Shown here in pieces: positions 1-8,467 of a stretch of DNA of 40,838 bases (positions are counted from its first letter, which is position 1; the number at the start of each line of letters is the position of its first letter). Source of the DNA: Candidatus Roseilinea sp. Its GTDB lineage: Bacteria > Chloroflexota > Anaerolineae > J036 > Brachytrichaceae. The position numbers and the translations under genes were made by a program. Under the pieces are notes generated by a model. That model did no database searches. It was not told the DNA's origin and was given only the letters and a program-made list of their open reading frames with translations. The stretch covers positions 1 through 40,838 of the forward strand of contig JANWYN010000119.1 of the NCBI GenBank assembly GCA_025055235.1, written 5' to 3'.

Positions 1-276
1 TTGAGCATCCGCGCCGGCGTGAATGCCCTTCAACTACGCTTAGTGACCGACTCGATTAGCGTGGGCACGTTTAAACACCACCTCAACACGCTGACCCGCA
101 ACTCGGCCATCGGCTTGATTGTGATGGTGATCATCTTCATCCTGCTGGCGCAGATTCCGTTCGCAACCATGCTTTTGAGCAACGGGTTTTTCATCACTGC
201 CGGCGGGTTCGCGCTGGGGTGGTTCGCTTCGCTGCTGGCGAAGGGGCAGATCAAGCCAATATCTCATCCTGACTGA
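1..276 (+). CDS. Hypothetical membrane protein, partial at left edge
   Basis: The frame is open at the first base of the window, so the true start is probably upstream and this is likely the C-terminal part of a longer protein. About 91 residues are visible. Two hydrophobic helices are predicted around residues 36-58 and 63-80, separated by a short polar turn, and the tail is short and hydrophilic. I do not recognise the family. No partner gene is visible on this side and nothing directly indicates a function. Base composition resembles the GC-rich core more than the AT-richer gene that follows. Confidence 0.45.
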   Translation: MSIRAGVNALQLRLVTDSISVGTFKHHLNTLTRNSAIGLIVMVIIFILLAQIPFATMLLSNGFFITAGGFALGWFASLLAKGQIKPISHPD

Positions 277-771
277 AAGGGGTGATGACGGACAGCGATA
301 GAAGAGGTGTAGATGAATATCCAATGCTCAGTTGCAGGCTTCGCAGCTTTGTGATCGGGCAATGTAATCTAGGCAGACGAGCGTTGCAGGGCCGAAGACG
401 CGCGTCCGCGCCGCTGGTGGACAACGAGATAAGGCGCAGGGAAGTGGTTGACGTATAGGTGGCATTGGTGTGGCTCGCTATGCTGCTGGCATAGGGACAG
501 GTGAGGGGAGCAAGTTAACTGCTTGTCTCGCTGAAGCCTGATCTGGAAGTCTCAGTTGCCCATGTGCTTGGATTCTGAGTTGTAAAGGGCATTTAAAAAT
601 CACACTGTCACGCCGAGCAACAACAAAACTTGCGCTTCTCGACCCGTCTTCCGCCATATGTGAGAAGGAGAGTTCTCAAAGGCTCGGAATGGCAGCTAAA
701 AGCCGTCTTTGAAAGACGTTTCTGACTTTTTACGCTCTCTAAGAGTTTCTGTAAAAGCTGGGGGCGAGAAT
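277..771. other. Intergenic region with no recognised gene
   Basis: About 495 bases without a convincing coding frame; the short open frames here have no ribosome-binding site and no recognisable product. The right part (about 565-600) becomes AT-rich and may hold the promoter of the von Willebrand gene: TTGGAT at 568-573 and a TTTAAA box at 592-597, which is only a weak match. No tRNA or hairpin terminator was seen. Confidence 0.4.
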
Positions 772-3700
772 ATGCCACGAAAGCATACCAGGTGGATAGC
801 AACCTTGATGGTTGTCGCGTTGATGGTTAGTTTCATTCCGAGTCGCGCACTGTCACAGGGGCAAACGTCGACTGAACTGCTTGAGGTGAGCTACTCAGAT
901 CGTGGACTCGAAATAGTCGAGGTCAAAGCCACTAACAAAGTCGTTAACCCCGATGGAAGTATCTCTGCCAATGTCGAGTTGGTAGCTAAATCTTCTCTCA
1001 CTTACGGCTTTCTTCTCTCCGTTGAGAATGGCACTGTGTCTGGTGATGTAATTGATGTGCTGCTCCGGGCAAAGAGTGCATCGATTCCTTTAGTAGGCAA
1101 AAAGCCTCTCTCGCTCGGCCGAGTAACATTTAGTCAAGGCGCACGTCTGAAGGTGAAGCTTGACAAATTTGGCGTTCGTGATGGTGAGAGCTTTCTCTTC
1201 CTTTTCTTTGACGCCATAACAGCTCTTCTACTTGTTTTAGGCTACGACTATTTGCCGACCAGAAGCGCTGAATTCTGGCAAGGCACCTACGAGGCGTTGC
1301 TAGGCGCAATCAATGACGCAACGAAGAATATAGGATTCGATCTTGCAATCCTTACAGAGCAACTGAGAGTCGGGGATTATCTTGGAGCAATAGGAACAGT
1401 TGGTGACATAATTAAAGAATCGCCCGAAGCGTTCGTGATCTTCCTGCTAAGCAGATTCGGAATCAAGATAGATCTGGAACGGATGAAGGACCTGGGTGGG
1501 TTGTTAAAGGGAGGGGTGAAACTTGTATTCCTTGAGGTGCCTAAAGATCTCTTTCGACGTCCGCGATCTGCTGAAGTGCTTATGCAAGCAACTAGTCCCC
1601 GCAGCGTCGGTTTTGTAGATGTAGTGCTTGTGATTGACCGATCAGGTAGCATGTCGGGACAGAAGATCAACGATGCCAAAGTTGCAGCAAAGCTATTTGT
1701 TGATCTAATGCGAGATGGCGATAGGTTGGGGATAGTTAGTTTCGCTAGCTGGGCGACGATAGATTATCAGCTTAGTGCGTTAAATCAAGCGACTAAGCAA
1801 TCCGCTAAGAGTGCAATTGATGCGATCTTTGCTAGCGGAGGAACCTCGATCGGAGCTGGATTGCAGCTAGCCCAACAAGAGTTTGATATACGAGGTAATC
1901 CTAAAAATCCTCACGCCATCGTTCTATTAAGTGATGGAGATGAAAACGTGCCTCCCTTTGTCAGAGATGTTTTACCCAGCTTGATTGCAGCAAAGACAAC
2001 TGTTTTCACTATTGGGCTGGGAAGCGCAATCAATGAATTACTTCTCCAAGACATAGCCATCCAGACAGGAGGTCAGTACCTTGCAACTGCTACATCAGCT
2101 CAACTTGCCGCAATATACAACCGGCTGGCTGGTCGCATTGCAGGCCAGCAAGTTGTTACATCAGGCAAGAAAGCTGCTACTTTTGGAACAACTGATATTC
2201 TAACGATACTTGATGCCAGTTCAGAGGCCTCGTTCACAGTAGCCTGGAACAACGCTTCCGTCAACCTGGACTTGTTTTTAATTAGGCCGAACGGTCAATT
2301 GATCGACCCCTCGTCCGCTGCAAATGACCCTTATATTGAACACCTCAAAAGTTCAGGCTACGAGTCCTATCGAATAGTTGCACCAGAGCGAGGAGTCTGG
2401 ACGCTTCGTATTTACAACCCGCCTTCCCCATTCGCGCTAGTATCTTCTCAGACAAACACAGAATATAGTTATGCTATCTATGCGCGCTCTGGATTGAAAC
2501 TACAAGCTTCTGCAAGTGCTAATCTGGTCGCTCGGAACGAGCCCATTCTATTGAGCGCTGTTCTCAACAATGAGCAGGGCGGTGTTAATGGTGCGGAGAT
2601 TGTAGCCAAAGTGCAACCTCTAGGCGACATATTCTACCTTTACGACAATGGCCTGCATGGGGATAGCTATCCTAATGATGGGGTTTACACAGCAGTCTAC
2701 ACAAGAACTGTCACTGTTGGCACTTACAACTTTGAGATTGCAGCCTCTGGCAATGGTTACACTCGCCAAGCCGAAACCAGCATTGTTGTATCCGATCACT
2801 TGCAACGCAACAGTGACCTTTGGCTTGTTGTGGGAAGTCCACGCGAAGTGAAGGCCGGCGATATCATGCTTTATGAAGCAACTATAGGCAACCTCGGTCC
2901 AAATGGGATTGATAATTTTAGGCTTGAATTTCGACTTCCGGTGAACGCTGCTTTTATATCAAGCACCTTGGGGGTGCCGACGCTTATCTCTACAAATGTG
3001 CTTCAATGGACCGTCAGTGCCTTTGCAACTAGTCAGGCGAGCAACTTCTCGTTAGCCACTCTGGTTGACTCCAAAGCTGTAGCTGGAGACACAGTCGTGA
3101 GTTACATGTCCATTAAAGCTCTGGGCCAAGTGAATGATCCAACTTTAGCTAACAACGTTGTGACTTTAACTACCACGATTATTCCTTATCGAGCTCACTT
3201 GCCTTTAGCTTTGCGAGAGGCTATTCCCTCTGCCATGCCTCCAAGTGATGGCACGCCAACATCTACGGCGACCCCCACTCCACCTCCAGCCAGCACTCCG
3301 ACTCCAACACCGACGAGTACGCCAACGCCACTCGTGCAAGTTCGCAATGCTGCTGCCTTGCCCTCCGATGCAGAGATCGGTAACCTCAACTGTAGTTCCT
3401 GGCCCGACTGTCGCGCAGCAGTCGAAGGTAACTACTTGGTAATTGGTTACCCGCTGGCAACGGTTGGGTCGTACCTCCTGCCTGAGGGTTATGATATCAA
3501 GCGTGTATTTTTGTACTTCGATACCTCTTTCATTCCACCGAATGCGACGATTACTCAGGCAACGCTGAACTTCTATGCCGACCAATTTCTCGATGGCAAT
3601 ACTACTGTGCACGTCGTTCAATCAACGGCAAGCCATCCTGATCCGAGGCCATCAGACTACAGTCGTTTGACGCTTATCTCCGGCGGGTCAGTTAACGCTC

Positions 3701-3909
3701 AAGCGAATACGTGGATGGCGATTCCGCTTGCTCCATCCGCTTTGAGCTGGATCACAAAGGGTGGAATCACAAAACTCGCCTTGGTTCATGATGCTGACGT
3801 CCGCAACATCACTCCAACCACCACGGGTGGGTGGATATCGGTTAGCCTGTATGAGTACACGGAGCGTCGCCCGTACTTGACGGTCAGCTACACACTACCA
3901 TACCCGTGA
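772..3909 (+). CDS. Secreted von Willebrand factor A protein with DNRLRE-like C-terminal domain
   Basis: A 1045-residue exported protein, probably a surface adhesin or matrix protein. The ATG at 772 is preferred over an in-frame TTG at 709 because it follows a purine-rich GGGGGCGAG site and opens a clear signal peptide (Arg/Lys start, hydrophobic core, cleavage near residue 28). A von Willebrand A domain begins near residue 283 with the metal-site motif DRSGS at 289-293. Beta-rich regions follow, including a pre-peptidase-like stretch ending in GVWTLRIYNP and a DUF11/CARDB-like repeat around residues 695-800. A Pro/Thr linker (about 826-860) precedes a C-terminal domain resembling DNRLRE modules, with YFDTSFIPP and LNFYAD. 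HLPLALR just before the linker resembles a motif common in secreted Chloroflexota proteins. The gene is visibly AT-richer than the rest of the window, which may reflect transfer. Ligand and partner are unknown. Confidence 0.8.
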   Translation: MPRKHTRWIATLMVVALMVSFIPSRALSQGQTSTELLEVSYSDRGLEIVEVKATNKVVNPDGSISANVELVAKSSLTYGFLLSVENGTVSGDVIDVLLRAKSASIPLVGKKPLSLGRVTFSQGARLKVKLDKFGVRDGESFLFLFFDAITALLLVLGYDYLPTRSAEFWQGTYEALLGAINDATKNIGFDLAILTEQLRVGDYLGAIGTVGDIIKESPEAFVIFLLSRFGIKIDLERMKDLGGLLKGGVKLVFLEVPKDLFRRPRSAEVLMQATSPRSVGFVDVVLVIDRSGSMSGQKINDAKVAAKLFVDLMRDGDRLGIVSFASWATIDYQLSALNQATKQSAKSAIDAIFASGGTSIGAGLQLAQQEFDIRGNPKNPHAIVLLSDGDENVPPFVRDVLPSLIAAKTTVFTIGLGSAINELLLQDIAIQTGGQYLATATSAQLAAIYNRLAGRIAGQQVVTSGKKAATFGTTDILTILDASSEASFTVAWNNASVNLDLFLIRPNGQLIDPSSAANDPYIEHLKSSGYESYRIVAPERGVWTLRIYNPPSPFALVSSQTNTEYSYAIYARSGLKLQASASANLVARNEPILLSAVLNNEQGGVNGAEIVAKVQPLGDIFYLYDNGLHGDSYPNDGVYTAVYTRTVTVGTYNFEIAASGNGYTRQAETSIVVSDHLQRNSDLWLVVGSPREVKAGDIMLYEATIGNLGPNGIDNFRLEFRLPVNAAFISSTLGVPTLISTNVLQWTVSAFATSQASNFSLATLVDSKAVAGDTVVSYMSIKALGQVNDPTLANNVVTLTTTIIPYRAHLPLALREAIPSAMPPSDGTPTSTATPTPPPASTPTPTPTSTPTPLVQVRNAAALPSDAEIGNLNCSSWPDCRAAVEGNYLVIGYPLATVGSYLLPEGYDIKRVFLYFDTSFIPPNATITQATLNFYADQFLDGNTTVHVVQSTASHPDPRPSDYSRLTLISGGSVNAQANTWMAIPLAPSALSWITKGGITKLALVHDADVRNITPTTTGGWISVSLYEYTERRPYLTVSYTLPYP

Positions 3910-3924
3910 AAGGGTGAGGGGGCA

Positions 3925-4044
3925 ATGCCTATTGTGACGATTAGGATAGATGGCATTGATTACACGAACTGGTTGAACACTCAGCAATGTGCGGATTTGC
4001 GCGTTGACTTCAACTTCGATCAGTCCATTGACAACGCTGATTAG
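3925..4044 (+). CDS. Short hypothetical ORF, possible gene remnant
   Basis: A 39-codon frame starts at ATG 3925 behind a good GTGAGGGGG ribosome-binding site, 15 bases after the von Willebrand gene. Its N-terminus (MPIVTIRIDGIDYTNWL) resembles the start of a beta-rich structural protein, so it may be what is left of a longer gene. The stop codon lies at the left end of the IS5-family element, and its last base is the first base of the element. Joining the flanks without the element still gives TAG in this frame, so the insertion alone did not truncate it. Function unknown. Confidence 0.4.
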   Translation: MPIVTIRIDGIDYTNWLNTQQCADLRVDFNFDQSIDNAD

Positions 4045-4887
4045 AACTCATTTCAAAATAGCGTTGACACACCACAGGATGATGGCGACCAGACAAAACG
4101 CCTTGTAGAGATGAACCGAGCGCTCGTAGCGCACCACCAGCCGACGACAGTTGTCCATCCAGCCAAAGCAGCGTTCGACCTTGTAGCGTTGCCGATAACT
4201 GGGTCGCGTTCTGATTGGTCGGCCGCGCTTGGGCGTCTTGCGCTTGCGCCGCTCATAGGTCGGGATGTTGGGGCGGATGCCGCGCTTGCGCAGCCGAGCG
4301 CGAAAGTCCTGGCTGTCATAGCTCTTGTCTGCGATCAACTCCTTCGGACGGGTGCGCGGGCGGCCCCGCCGCTGCGGCACCCGGATACTCGCCAAGGTCG
4401 CCTCGGCCAGCGTAAGCTCGTGCGGCTGGGCGCTGTCCACATGCAAGCCGATCGGCAGGCCGTTGCCCTCGGTAATCACCATAACTTTGCTGCCCTGGCC
4501 GACTTTAGTCGGGCCTACTCCTCGCCCCCTTTTTTGGCTGGCACGAAGCTGCCATCCAGGAAGGCTTGTGCCCATTCCAGCTTGTCTTGGGCATCCAACT
4601 GGCTGAGCAGGGCGCGCCACACCCGCTCCCAGGTGCCATCTGCCGACCATTCTTGCAGCCGTCGCCAGCACGTGGTGTCCGAGCCATATTCGGCGGGCAG
4701 GTCTGCCCATGCACAGCCGGTCTTGAGCACATACAAGATGCCATTCAGTGTCTTGCGATCCTCGTTACGGGGACGACCGCGACGGCGGGTGCGTTTCGGG
4801 ATCAACGGAGCGATCACCGCCCACTGCTCATCTGTTAGGTCGTGTCGGCTCATGCCGACTATTTAATACCATTTTTGAAATAGGTTC
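4044..4887 (-). mobile_element. IS5-family insertion sequence (IS427-like), apparently intact
   Basis: An 844-base element bounded by imperfect inverted repeats: the left end starts GAACTCATTTCAAAA and the right end, read on the other strand, starts GAACCTATTTCAAAA. The dinucleotide TA flanks both ends (4042-4043 and 4888-4889), consistent with the TA target duplication of IS427-type members. It carries one transposase spread over two overlapping frames on the minus strand. Both ends and the DDE frame look complete, so it may be active. Confidence 0.85.
4048..4853 (-). CDS. IS5-family DDE transposase, two frames joined by -1 frameshift
   Basis: The first frame runs from ATG at 4853 to 4515 and begins MSRHDLTDEQWAVIAPLIP, the usual IS5-family helix-turn-helix start. 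It contains the first catalytic Asp in LDGSF. The second frame continues to 4048 and carries IADKSYDS with the second Asp and YKVERCFGWMDNCRRLV with the catalytic Glu. The frames meet at a run of six A residues on the coding strand (plus-strand T tract 4530-4535), where AAA-AAA followed by G-rich sequence allows a -1 slip. Such slippage is the known way this IS group makes full-length transposase. It acts on the inverted repeats of its own element. Confidence 0.85.
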
Positions 4888-4915
4888 TAGCTAATACCAA
4901 TTGTCTAGTTGTCTA

Positions 4916-5215
4916 GAGCTCATCTCAAAAAGGGTGTCGCAACAGAACCTTGATACACGCCAGATGGACAAAGGCTACGAAATTCTCCAGGCGGCGGCTC
5001 GTGGCGTACCACAATGCGACGGTAGCTCAACAACCAAGATTCGAGCGCTCAATCTTCCAACGCCGCTTGTAGCGCCGTAGCCGTCTTCTGTCCTGCGTCC
5101 CGGGCTTCGGAAGCGCCTGCTGAGGATCCGCCTGTCGGATAAACCGCTGGATGCGTTTGTAACTGGCCTCACTGCGGCCGGCATGTGGGCTGCAATGTCC
5201 GTCATCTGTGGGCGT
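4916..5215 (-). pseudogene. Decayed transposase remnants, scrambled and frameshifted
   Basis: On the minus strand this stretch carries pieces of transposases in broken frames. The upstream piece (about 5190-5110) reads HAGRSEASYKRIQRFIRQ, resembling the N-terminus of an IS4-type transposase. It runs directly into YKRRWKIERSNLG, a C-terminal catalytic-Glu segment, which ends at a stop near 5030. Two further frame changes give SYRRIVVRHE and then ENFVAFVHLACIKVLLRH, the usual C-terminal tail of IS5-type transposases. The end at 4916 (GAGCTCATCTCAAAAAG) resembles the inverted repeat of the neighbouring intact element. The middle of the enzyme is missing, so this is debris of at least one older insertion. 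Confidence 0.65.
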
Positions 5216-5233
5216 GTGCGTCTCGCCGGTTGC

Positions 5234-6202
5234 TTATACCCTGGCCGGGCGCAGTTGGCCGAACGACAGGCCGATCCGCACCATCCCGATCACGCCTAGC
5301 ACGATCAAAGCCAGTTGCTGCGAAAGCGACCACACGAAGACAAACGCGGTGGCTTGCGTCGGATCAATGTTGAATGGCGCGACCAGCGCGGTGCGGGCGA
5401 AGAACTGCACCGGCCCCAAGCCGCCGGGAGCGGATGGCGCTGCGCCGCCCAGGTTGGCAGCAACGAGCATTAAGCCGGCCTGATCCATGCGCGGCGGCAA
5501 GAAGGCGGCCATGATGAAATACGTGACGATGAGCTGTGCCACCCAGATGCCGATCGTGGTGAGGACCACAATGATGAAGCGCTTGGTGGAATTGATCAGC
5601 TTGAAGCCGGCACAGAAGTCGCGGTAGCGCTGCAGCCAGCTTTGCGCGTTGATGCGCGGAAAGCGCGCCAGCAGCCGGGTGAGCATCCTCTCGAAGCGGG
5701 CCGATTGCCAGATCACCACGCCGACGGCGATAAGCAGGACGACGACCAGGCCGGCGCTGATCGCCGCGGCGCGCGCAAGCGCCGGGTCCATCGGGATGAA
5801 CTGGGCGAAGACGAAGAACAGCAGCACCACGGCGGCCAGGTCGAGCAGGCGTTCGACCACGATGGACGAGAGCGCCGTCGCCGTGCTCACTTCGGTGCGC
5901 TGGCCGATGACGACGGCGCGACCGATTTCACCCACGCGGAACGGCAGCACCATGTTGAGCATGTAGCCGATGTTCATGGCGTGGAAGGTAATGCCGAAGT
6001 GTGACTCGCCCATCAGGGTCGCCCAGCGCAGCGCGCGGATGGCCAGGCCGGCCATGAAGACGATGGAAGCCGGCAGCAGCCAAGTCGTCTGCGCCGTCGC
6101 GATTGCTCGAACGAACGCCGCGAAGTCCACGTCCCGCAGCGTCAGGTAGAGCGCGACGACGCTGATGGCCATGCCGAGCCAGAATTTCCAGTTTTTGAGC
6201 AT
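5234..6202 (-). CDS. Lysylphosphatidylglycerol synthase TM-like / UPF0104 flippase-like membrane protein
   Basis: A 322-residue integral membrane protein of the LPG_synthase_TM (UPF0104, AglD-like) family. The ATG at 6202 is chosen because the hydrophobic core starts immediately after it and the upstream extension of the frame is low-complexity and unlike the family. About eight hydrophobic helices can be traced. The family signature region contains ALRWATLMG, NMVLPFRVGEIGRA and a SSIVVERLLDL stretch. The glycine/proline-rich segment GGAAPSAPGGLGPVQ near residue 260 matches the conserved C-terminal part. Members are proposed to move lipid-linked substrates across the membrane; no substrate can be inferred here. 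The neighbours are the PHP gene upstream on the same strand (85 bases) and transposase debris downstream. Confidence 0.85.
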   Translation of the reverse strand: MLKNWKFWLGMAISVVALYLTLRDVDFAAFVRAIATAQTTWLLPASIVFMAGLAIRALRWATLMGESHFGITFHAMNIGYMLNMVLPFRVGEIGRAVVIGQRTEVSTATALSSIVVERLLDLAAVVLLFFVFAQFIPMDPALARAAAISAGLVVVLLIAVGVVIWQSARFERMLTRLLARFPRINAQSWLQRYRDFCAGFKLINSTKRFIIVVLTTIGIWVAQLIVTYFIMAAFLPPRMDQAGLMLVAANLGGAAPSAPGGLGPVQFFARTALVAPFNIDPTQATAFVFVWSLSQQLALIVLGVIGMVRIGLSFGQLRPARV

Positions 6203-6287
6203 GATGTCGTGTCGTCCCTGTAGAGGAGAGTCGCACGCAGGCCGGATTTCCACCGGGTGACGCTCTCGCCCGCAGGCACTGAGCTTA

Positions 6288-7112
6288 TCACTCTTCCAGC
6301 CGCACCAACAGCGCCTCGACGTGTTCTGGCGGGACATGAACGCTGCCCAGTGCCAGCTCCGCGTCACCGCGCGGGCCATGGAAGTCGCTGCCGCCGGTGA
6401 GGAGCAGGCCATGCCGGCGCGCCAGCTCGGCAAAGTGCGCCGTCTGTTCCGGCGTGTGCAGCGGGTAGAAGACCTCGATCCCGTCCAGGCCAGCAGGGAT
6501 CATCTCGTCGAGCAATGCGGAAAGGTCGCCGGCATAGAAGCCGGGGTGGGCGAGTACGGCGAGGCCGCCGGCGTCGTGGATGAGCTGCACTGCCTGCGCG
6601 GGCGTCAGCCCTTCGTGGGGGACGAATGCCGGCTTGCCTTCTGCTAGATACAGGTCGAACGCCTCCTGTTCGGTGTGGACGGCGCCGACCATCACCAGCG
6701 CGCGCGCCACGTGTGGCCGGCCGATCATCGCATCGCCTGCCAGCGCTTTCACCTGCTCGAAGGGGATATGGATGCCGAAGCGTGTCAGCTTGTCGAGGAT
6801 GCCGCGCGCGCGTGATTCGCGCACGCCGCGCAACGCAGCGATCCGAGCGCGTGTCGCTGCGTCGTTGGGCTGAACGCCGTAACCGAGGACGTGCGTTTCT
6901 CCCTGGCGCGAGAGCGCGCTGACCTCGATGCCACGGATCACGCGCACGCCTTGTGCATCGCCTGCTGCCGCGGCTTCGTCGTTGCCGGCGATCGTGTCAT
7001 GATCGGTGATGGCGAGCAGCGCAACATCGCGCAGACGCGCCAAACGCACGACCTCCGCGGGTGCGCACAGTCCATCCGATGCTGTAGTGTGACAGTGAAG
7101 TTCGGTTCGCAC
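6288..7112 (-). CDS. PHP-domain metal-dependent phosphoesterase (RNase AM/YciV-like)
   Basis: A 274-residue protein of the polymerase-and-histidinol-phosphatase superfamily, probably acting on nucleotides or short RNA 5' ends in the cytoplasm, as YciV/TrpH relatives do. The metal ligands are in the expected places: H6 and H8 in HCHTTASDG, D37-H38-D39 in ITDHDT, then GRPHVARAL, a LAHPGF segment and the C-terminal SDFHG. The length matches the single-domain YciV group. The start is GTG at 7112, chosen because it sits two codons before the first metal-binding strand; the ribosome-binding site is weak. It may be cotranscribed with the flippase-like gene. The natural substrate cannot be read from sequence. 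Confidence 0.85.
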   Translation of the reverse strand: MRTELHCHTTASDGLCAPAEVVRLARLRDVALLAITDHDTIAGNDEAAAAGDAQGVRVIRGIEVSALSRQGETHVLGYGVQPNDAATRARIAALRGVRESRARGILDKLTRFGIHIPFEQVKALAGDAMIGRPHVARALVMVGAVHTEQEAFDLYLAEGKPAFVPHEGLTPAQAVQLIHDAGGLAVLAHPGFYAGDLSALLDEMIPAGLDGIEVFYPLHTPEQTAHFAELARRHGLLLTGGSDFHGPRGDAELALGSVHVPPEHVEALLVRLEE

Positions 7113-7134
7113 CCGCAGAGGATAACGGACTCGG

Positions 7135-7180
7135 CGCGAAAACGAAAGAGGGCGCTCACATCCCTGTGCGAGTGCCCTCT
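7135..7180 (-). terminator. Rho-independent terminator after spoVS
   Basis: A hairpin with arms AGAGGGC (7147-7153) and GCCCTCT (7174-7180), extended inward by CTC/GAG with one mismatch. On the minus strand it is followed by a T-rich run (TTTCGTTTTCG). It lies about 30 bases after the spoVS stop and before the PHP gene, so it would separate the two transcripts. Confidence 0.6.
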
Positions 7181-7210
7181 CGATCCGCTCAGGAGCGTTT
7201 GTCCTCTTAT

Positions 7211-7537
7211 TTATCTGGGTTCGATCGAGAGTCGCACCGCAGTGCGTTCGGCGCCTTCGATCACCACGTCCGAGAACGACGGGATGACCACGATGTTGAT
7301 TCCGTCGAGAAGCAGATACCCGCGCGCGATCGCCGCGGCTTTCATCGCTTGATTGACCGCGCCGGCGCCGATGGCCTGCACGTCCACCCGCCCGCGCTCG
7401 CGGATGATGCCAGCGATGGCGCCGGCGACCGCCGTCGAGCGCGACTGGGCCGAGACCTTGATGATTTCCGTCTTCTCTCGGGTTGGAACCGCCTCCGCAC
7501 GTGGCGCTGTGTGATTAGTCGTGTTCGACGTTTCCAT
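7211..7537 (-). CDS. spoVS: Stage V sporulation protein S
   Basis: A 108-residue protein. Its C-terminal 85 residues match SpoVS closely: EIIKVSAQSRSTAVAGAIAG, then QAIGAGAVNQAMKAAAIARG and a final ERTAVRLSIEPR. SpoVS is a small Alba-like, probably nucleic-acid-binding protein. It is known from Bacillus sporulation but is also widespread in non-sporulating bacteria, including Thermus and Chloroflexota. The ATG at 7537 is chosen; it leaves about 23 extra N-terminal residues, so a later start is possible. The gene is divergent from the hydrolase at 7571, and the shared region holds TATAAT (7537-7542) on the plus strand. It is a single-gene unit with a terminator behind it. No sporulation genes are nearby, so a general regulatory role is more likely. 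Confidence 0.9.
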   Translation of the reverse strand: METSNTTNHTAPRAEAVPTREKTEIIKVSAQSRSTAVAGAIAGIIRERGRVDVQAIGAGAVNQAMKAAAIARGYLLLDGINIVVIPSFSDVVIEGAERTAVRLSIEPR

Positions 7538-7570
7538 ATAATGCATTGTGCGTATGCAATTGAGACGGGT

Positions 7571-8467
7571 ATGAGACACACCTTAAGCGGGGATATACAC
7601 GCTGTGAATGATGGCTGCCGCGTCGTCCGCCTGAATCACGGTGAGCTGGCTTATCGTCAAGCCGGCTCGCCGCCCCTTCCGCCGCTGTTGTTGATCCATG
7701 GGTGGGGCGGTGCATCGCGCTATTGGCTGCCTGCGATGCGCGCGTTAGCAGAGGTGTTCTGCTGCTATGCGCCCGATCTGCCCGGCTTTGGATTTTCGGC
7801 GCCGCTGGACGCGCGAGCGGATGCCCCTAACGGCGCTGCGCCGGATGCTCACTCCCATCGCGGGCTGGCATCCGTCGTCTTGGAGTTCCTAGACGTAATG
7901 AACGTCACGCAGTGCGACGTCATCGGGCACAGCTATGGCTCCGGCGTGGCAATTGCACTGGCCGCGATGCAGCCGGCGCGCGTGCGCCGGCTGATCATCA
8001 GCAACTTCAGCACATTCCGCGACGAACGCGAGCGCCGCATGATCGCCTTCATGCATGGCGTGACCAGCCTGATGGTCAAAGCGCGCAAGCTCCCGTTCGC
8101 GGGAAGCGACGCTTTCGCGAAGCTGCTGGGCAGCCGCTACTTCCATCGCTTGCCCGGCGATGTGACGGTGCTGCGCGCCGGCCTGGATGACTTCATGCAG
8201 ATGGATGAGCGGACGGCTGACTTGACGGTGAAAGCGTCGCTCGGCTGGGAGACGCCGCGCGACCTGGCGCAGCTGCCGATGCCGGTCTTGCTGATCCACT
8301 GCCGCGACGATCAGATCATGCCGCCGCGCAACGCCGAATACACCGCCGGCCTCGCCCCGCGTGGCAGACTGGTCTGGATTGACGCATGCGGCCACTTGCC
8401 GATGGTCGAGAAGACCGAGGAGTTCGTGCGCATCGTCAAACAGTTTCTTCTCGATGACAACCATTGA
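7571..8467 (+). CDS. Alpha/beta hydrolase
   Basis: A 298-residue cytoplasmic hydrolase of the alpha/beta fold. The oxyanion-hole motif HGWGG is at 43-47, the nucleophile elbow GHSYGSG has S121, the acid is D246 or D247 in HCRDDQIMPP, and the catalytic histidine is H275 in GCGHLP. The ATG at 7571 is chosen; an in-frame ATG at 7541 is possible but overlaps a TATAAT box. A cap region between residues 140 and 235 is helical, as in haloperoxidase-like or esterase members. The stop overlaps the start of the UxaA-type gene by 14 bases, which points to coupled translation. The substrate is unknown; a lactone or ester in sugar-acid metabolism would fit the neighbours but is only inference. Confidence 0.85.
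   Translation: MRHTLSGDIHAVNDGCRVVRLNHGELAYRQAGSPPLPPLLLIHGWGGASRYWLPAMRALAEVFCCYAPDLPGFGFSAPLDARADAPNGAAPDAHSHRGLASVVLEFLDVMNVTQCDVIGHSYGSGVAIALAAMQPARVRRLIISNFSTFRDERERRMIAFMHGVTSLMVKARKLPFAGSDAFAKLLGSRYFHRLPGDVTVLRAGLDDFMQMDERTADLTVKASLGWETPRDLAQLPMPVLLIHCRDDQIMPPRNAEYTAGLAPRGRLVWIDACGHLPMVEKTEEFVRIVKQFLLDDNH

Noticed and set aside
3925-4044. Gene broken by the IS5 element
   Set aside because: Removing the element and one TA copy still leaves TAG in the same frame, so the insertion did not cause the truncation; kept only as a short ORF.
4111-4866. Long plus-strand frame of 251 codons
   Set aside because: It is the antisense of the IS5 transposase, which has clear family motifs on the minus strand.
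5234-6433. Longer version of the flippase-like gene starting at 6433
   Set aside because: The extra 77 residues are low-complexity and overlap the PHP gene; the family start matches the ATG at 6202.
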